From positions 1,240,001-1,304,000 of the forward strand of contig NZ_CP129968.2 in assembly GCF_030503875.2 (NCBI RefSeq): a stretch of DNA of 64,000 bases, given 5' to 3'. The translations under genes and the position numbers were made by a program. Source of the DNA: Marivirga arenosa (GTDB taxonomy: Bacteria > Bacteroidota > Bacteroidia > Cytophagales > Cyclobacteriaceae). The notes below the pieces were generated by a model that saw nothing but the letters and a program-made list of their open reading frames with translations, was not told the DNA's origin and searched no databases. Below, piece after piece: positions 62,642 through 64,000 of the stretch. Position 1 is the stretch's first letter. Each line of letters starts with the position of its first letter.

Positions 62642-64000
62642 ATGTCAGAAATTAGAAATGTGGCGATTATCGCCCACGTTGACCACGGTAAAACTACATT
62701 GGTTGACAAAATTATTTATGCTTGTCAAGAGTTTCGTGAGGGAACGGAATCAGACGAATTAATTTTGGATAACAACGATCTTGAAAGAGAAAGAGGAATT
62801 ACTATATTAAGTAAAAACGTTTCCGTTACTTATAAAGATATTAAAATCAATATTATTGATACTCCGGGTCACGCTGACTTTGGAGGTGAAGTGGAACGTG
62901 TATTAAAAATGGCTGATGGAGTGTTACTTTTAGTAGATGCTTTTGAAGGAGCTATGCCACAAACACGTTTTGTTTTAGGGAAAGCATTAGACTTAGGTCT
63001 TAAACCAATAGTGGTAGTCAATAAAGTTGACAAAGAAAACTGCCGTCCTGATGAAGTACATGAGCAAGTTTTTGATCTAATGTTCAACTTAGACGCTACC
63101 GAAGAACAACTTGATTTCCAAACTATTTATGGATCAAGTAAAATGGGTTGGATGAGTACAGACTGGAAAGATAAAACCGATAATATTTTTCCATTGCTTG
63201 ATGAAATCGTTAAAACTATTCCAGCAGCCCCAGTAAAAGAAGGAATACCACAACTGCAGATTGTGTCATTAGATTACTCTTCTTTTGTAGGTCGTATTGC
63301 AATTGGTAGATTATACCAAGGTACTTTGAAAGAAGGAATGCAGATTGGACTTTGTAAAAAGGACGGTACGATTAAAAAAATGAGAATTAAAGAACTTCAG
63401 GTTTTTGAAGGATTGGGTAGAAAGAAAGTAGAAGAGGTACATTCTGGTGATCTTTGTGCAATTATTGGACTAGATAATTTCGATATTGGTGATACGGTTA
63501 CCGATCCAGAAAATCCAGAGCCATTACCAAGAATTTCTATTGATGAGCCAACAATGAGCATGTTGTTTACCATCAATAACTCACCTTTCTTCGGAAAAGA
63601 AGGTAAATTTGTAACTTCTCGTCACCTGCGTGATCGTTTAATGAAGGAAACGGAGAAAAACTTAGCCTTAAGAGTAGAGCCAGCAGGTTCTGAAGATAAA
63701 TTCTTAGTCTATGGTAGAGGGATTCTTCACTTATCAGTTTTAATTGAAACCATGAGAAGAGAGGGCTATGAACTTCAAGTAGGCCAGCCACAAGTATTAT
63801 ATAAAGAAATTGACGGAGTTCGTAATGAACCAATGGAGCATTTAATTATCGATGTTCCGGATGAAGTTTCTGGTAAAGCAATTGAATTGGTAACTCAAAG
63901 AAAAGGTGAGCTGACTGTAATGGAACCTAAAGGTGATGTACAGCATTTAGAATTCAATATACCTGCTAGAGGGATCATTGGACTAAGAAATAATATTTTA
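62642..64000 (+). CDS. typA: Translational GTPase TypA/BipA, 3'-truncated by window edge
   Basis: The first 453 codons of a ribosome-binding GTPase. The G1 motif is AHVDHGKTTLVDK, G2 RERGITI, G3 DTPGHADFGGE and G4 NKVDK; a domain II (VGRIAIGRLYQGTL) and the EF-G-like domain III/V with VYGRGILHLSVLIETMRREGYE follow. This is the TypA rather than LepA/EF-G order. The frame is open to the window edge, so the C-terminus is missing. It acts in ribosome assembly and stress adaptation. Confidence 0.97.
   Translation, partial: MSEIRNVAIIAHVDHGKTTLVDKIIYACQEFREGTESDELILDNNDLERERGITILSKNVSVTYKDIKINIIDTPGHADFGGEVERVLKMADGVLLLVDAFEGAMPQTRFVLGKALDLGLKPIVVVNKVDKENCRPDEVHEQVFDLMFNLDATEEQLDFQTIYGSSKMGWMSTDWKDKTDNIFPLLDEIVKTIPAAPVKEGIPQLQIVSLDYSSFVGRIAIGRLYQGTLKEGMQIGLCKKDGTIKKMRIKELQVFEGLGRKKVEEVHSGDLCAIIGLDNFDIGDTVTDPENPEPLPRISIDEPTMSMLFTINNSPFFGKEGKFVTSRHLRDRLMKETEKNLALRVEPAGSEDKFLVYGRGILHLSVLIETMRREGYELQVGQPQVLYKEIDGVRNEPMEHLIIDVPDEVSGKAIELVTQRKGELTVMEPKGDVQHLEFNIPARGIIGLRNNIL

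Noticed and set aside
1..64000. tRNA, rRNA, insertion sequences, prophage or integrase genes
   Set aside because: None recognised on either strand by reading; a covariance or HMM scan was not possible here.

Overview
This window looks like a chromosomal segment of a marine-type Bacteroidota, most probably a Cytophagales relative (Marivirga-like). The assignment is inferred from AT-rich DNA, type IX secretion C-terminal sorting domains, SprB-like repeats, a THX ribosomal protein, two-component propeller kinases, PorT-type barrels, and promoters of the TTG-N19-TAnnTTTG type. No rRNA, tRNA, insertion sequence or prophage was seen. Both edge genes are cut: an alpha/beta hydrolase at the left and typA/bipA at the right.

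Layout. 1-1.7 kb: two alpha/beta hydrolases. 2.0-6.3 kb: a four-gene minus-strand operon (C39-like peptidase, RLAN/RimK ATP-grasp ligase, GCS2-type carboxylate-amine ligase, N-formylglutamate amidohydrolase-like hydrolase) that looks like an amide/peptide metabolite or peptide-modification pathway. 6.4-7.4 kb: Na+/Ca2+ exchanger. 7.5 kb: THX. 7.7-16.7 kb: a complete trp operon (trpE-G-D-C-F-B-A plus a DAHP synthase). It is preceded by two tandem Trp-Trp-Trp leader peptides, each with its own terminator, and almost every wide intercistronic gap carries copies of one ~22-nt hairpin repeat. 17-27 kb: surface and secreted proteins, including two large T9SS cargo proteins (one an M43-type metalloprotease). 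27-38 kb: housekeeping and signalling genes (guaA, hemL, a TPR-SpoIIE phosphatase, a BamA/TamA-like barrel, a TPR plus periplasmic-binding-fold protein).

38.5-47 kb: a sulfur-oxidation island with a split YeeE/YedE transporter, a TsdA-like dihaem cytochrome, a porin, SQR, a SoxB/5'-nucleotidase-like lipoprotein and a DsrE-like protein. Similar ~14-bp inverted repeats lie upstream of several of these genes. 47.4-52 kb: glyoxylate bypass (aceB-aceA), divergent from a RamB/ScfR-type regulator, with GCGAAT palindromes between them. 52-56 kb: a DUF2892 protein, an Rrf2 regulator and a propeller histidine kinase. 56.3-57 kb: a short operon encoding a 41-aa peptide with a Cys/Ser-rich C-terminus and a GRDP-like protein, under a near-perfect Bacteroidota promoter; it is a candidate peptide natural-product or signalling unit. 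57-62.5 kb: a GATase-like secreted protein often mislabelled asparagine synthetase B, a MacB-type permease and an S8 protease lipoprotein.

The strongest candidates for undescribed biology are the trp operon's tandem, apparently leaderless attenuators and its operon-restricted hairpin repeats, followed by the small peptide operon and the amidoligase operon.
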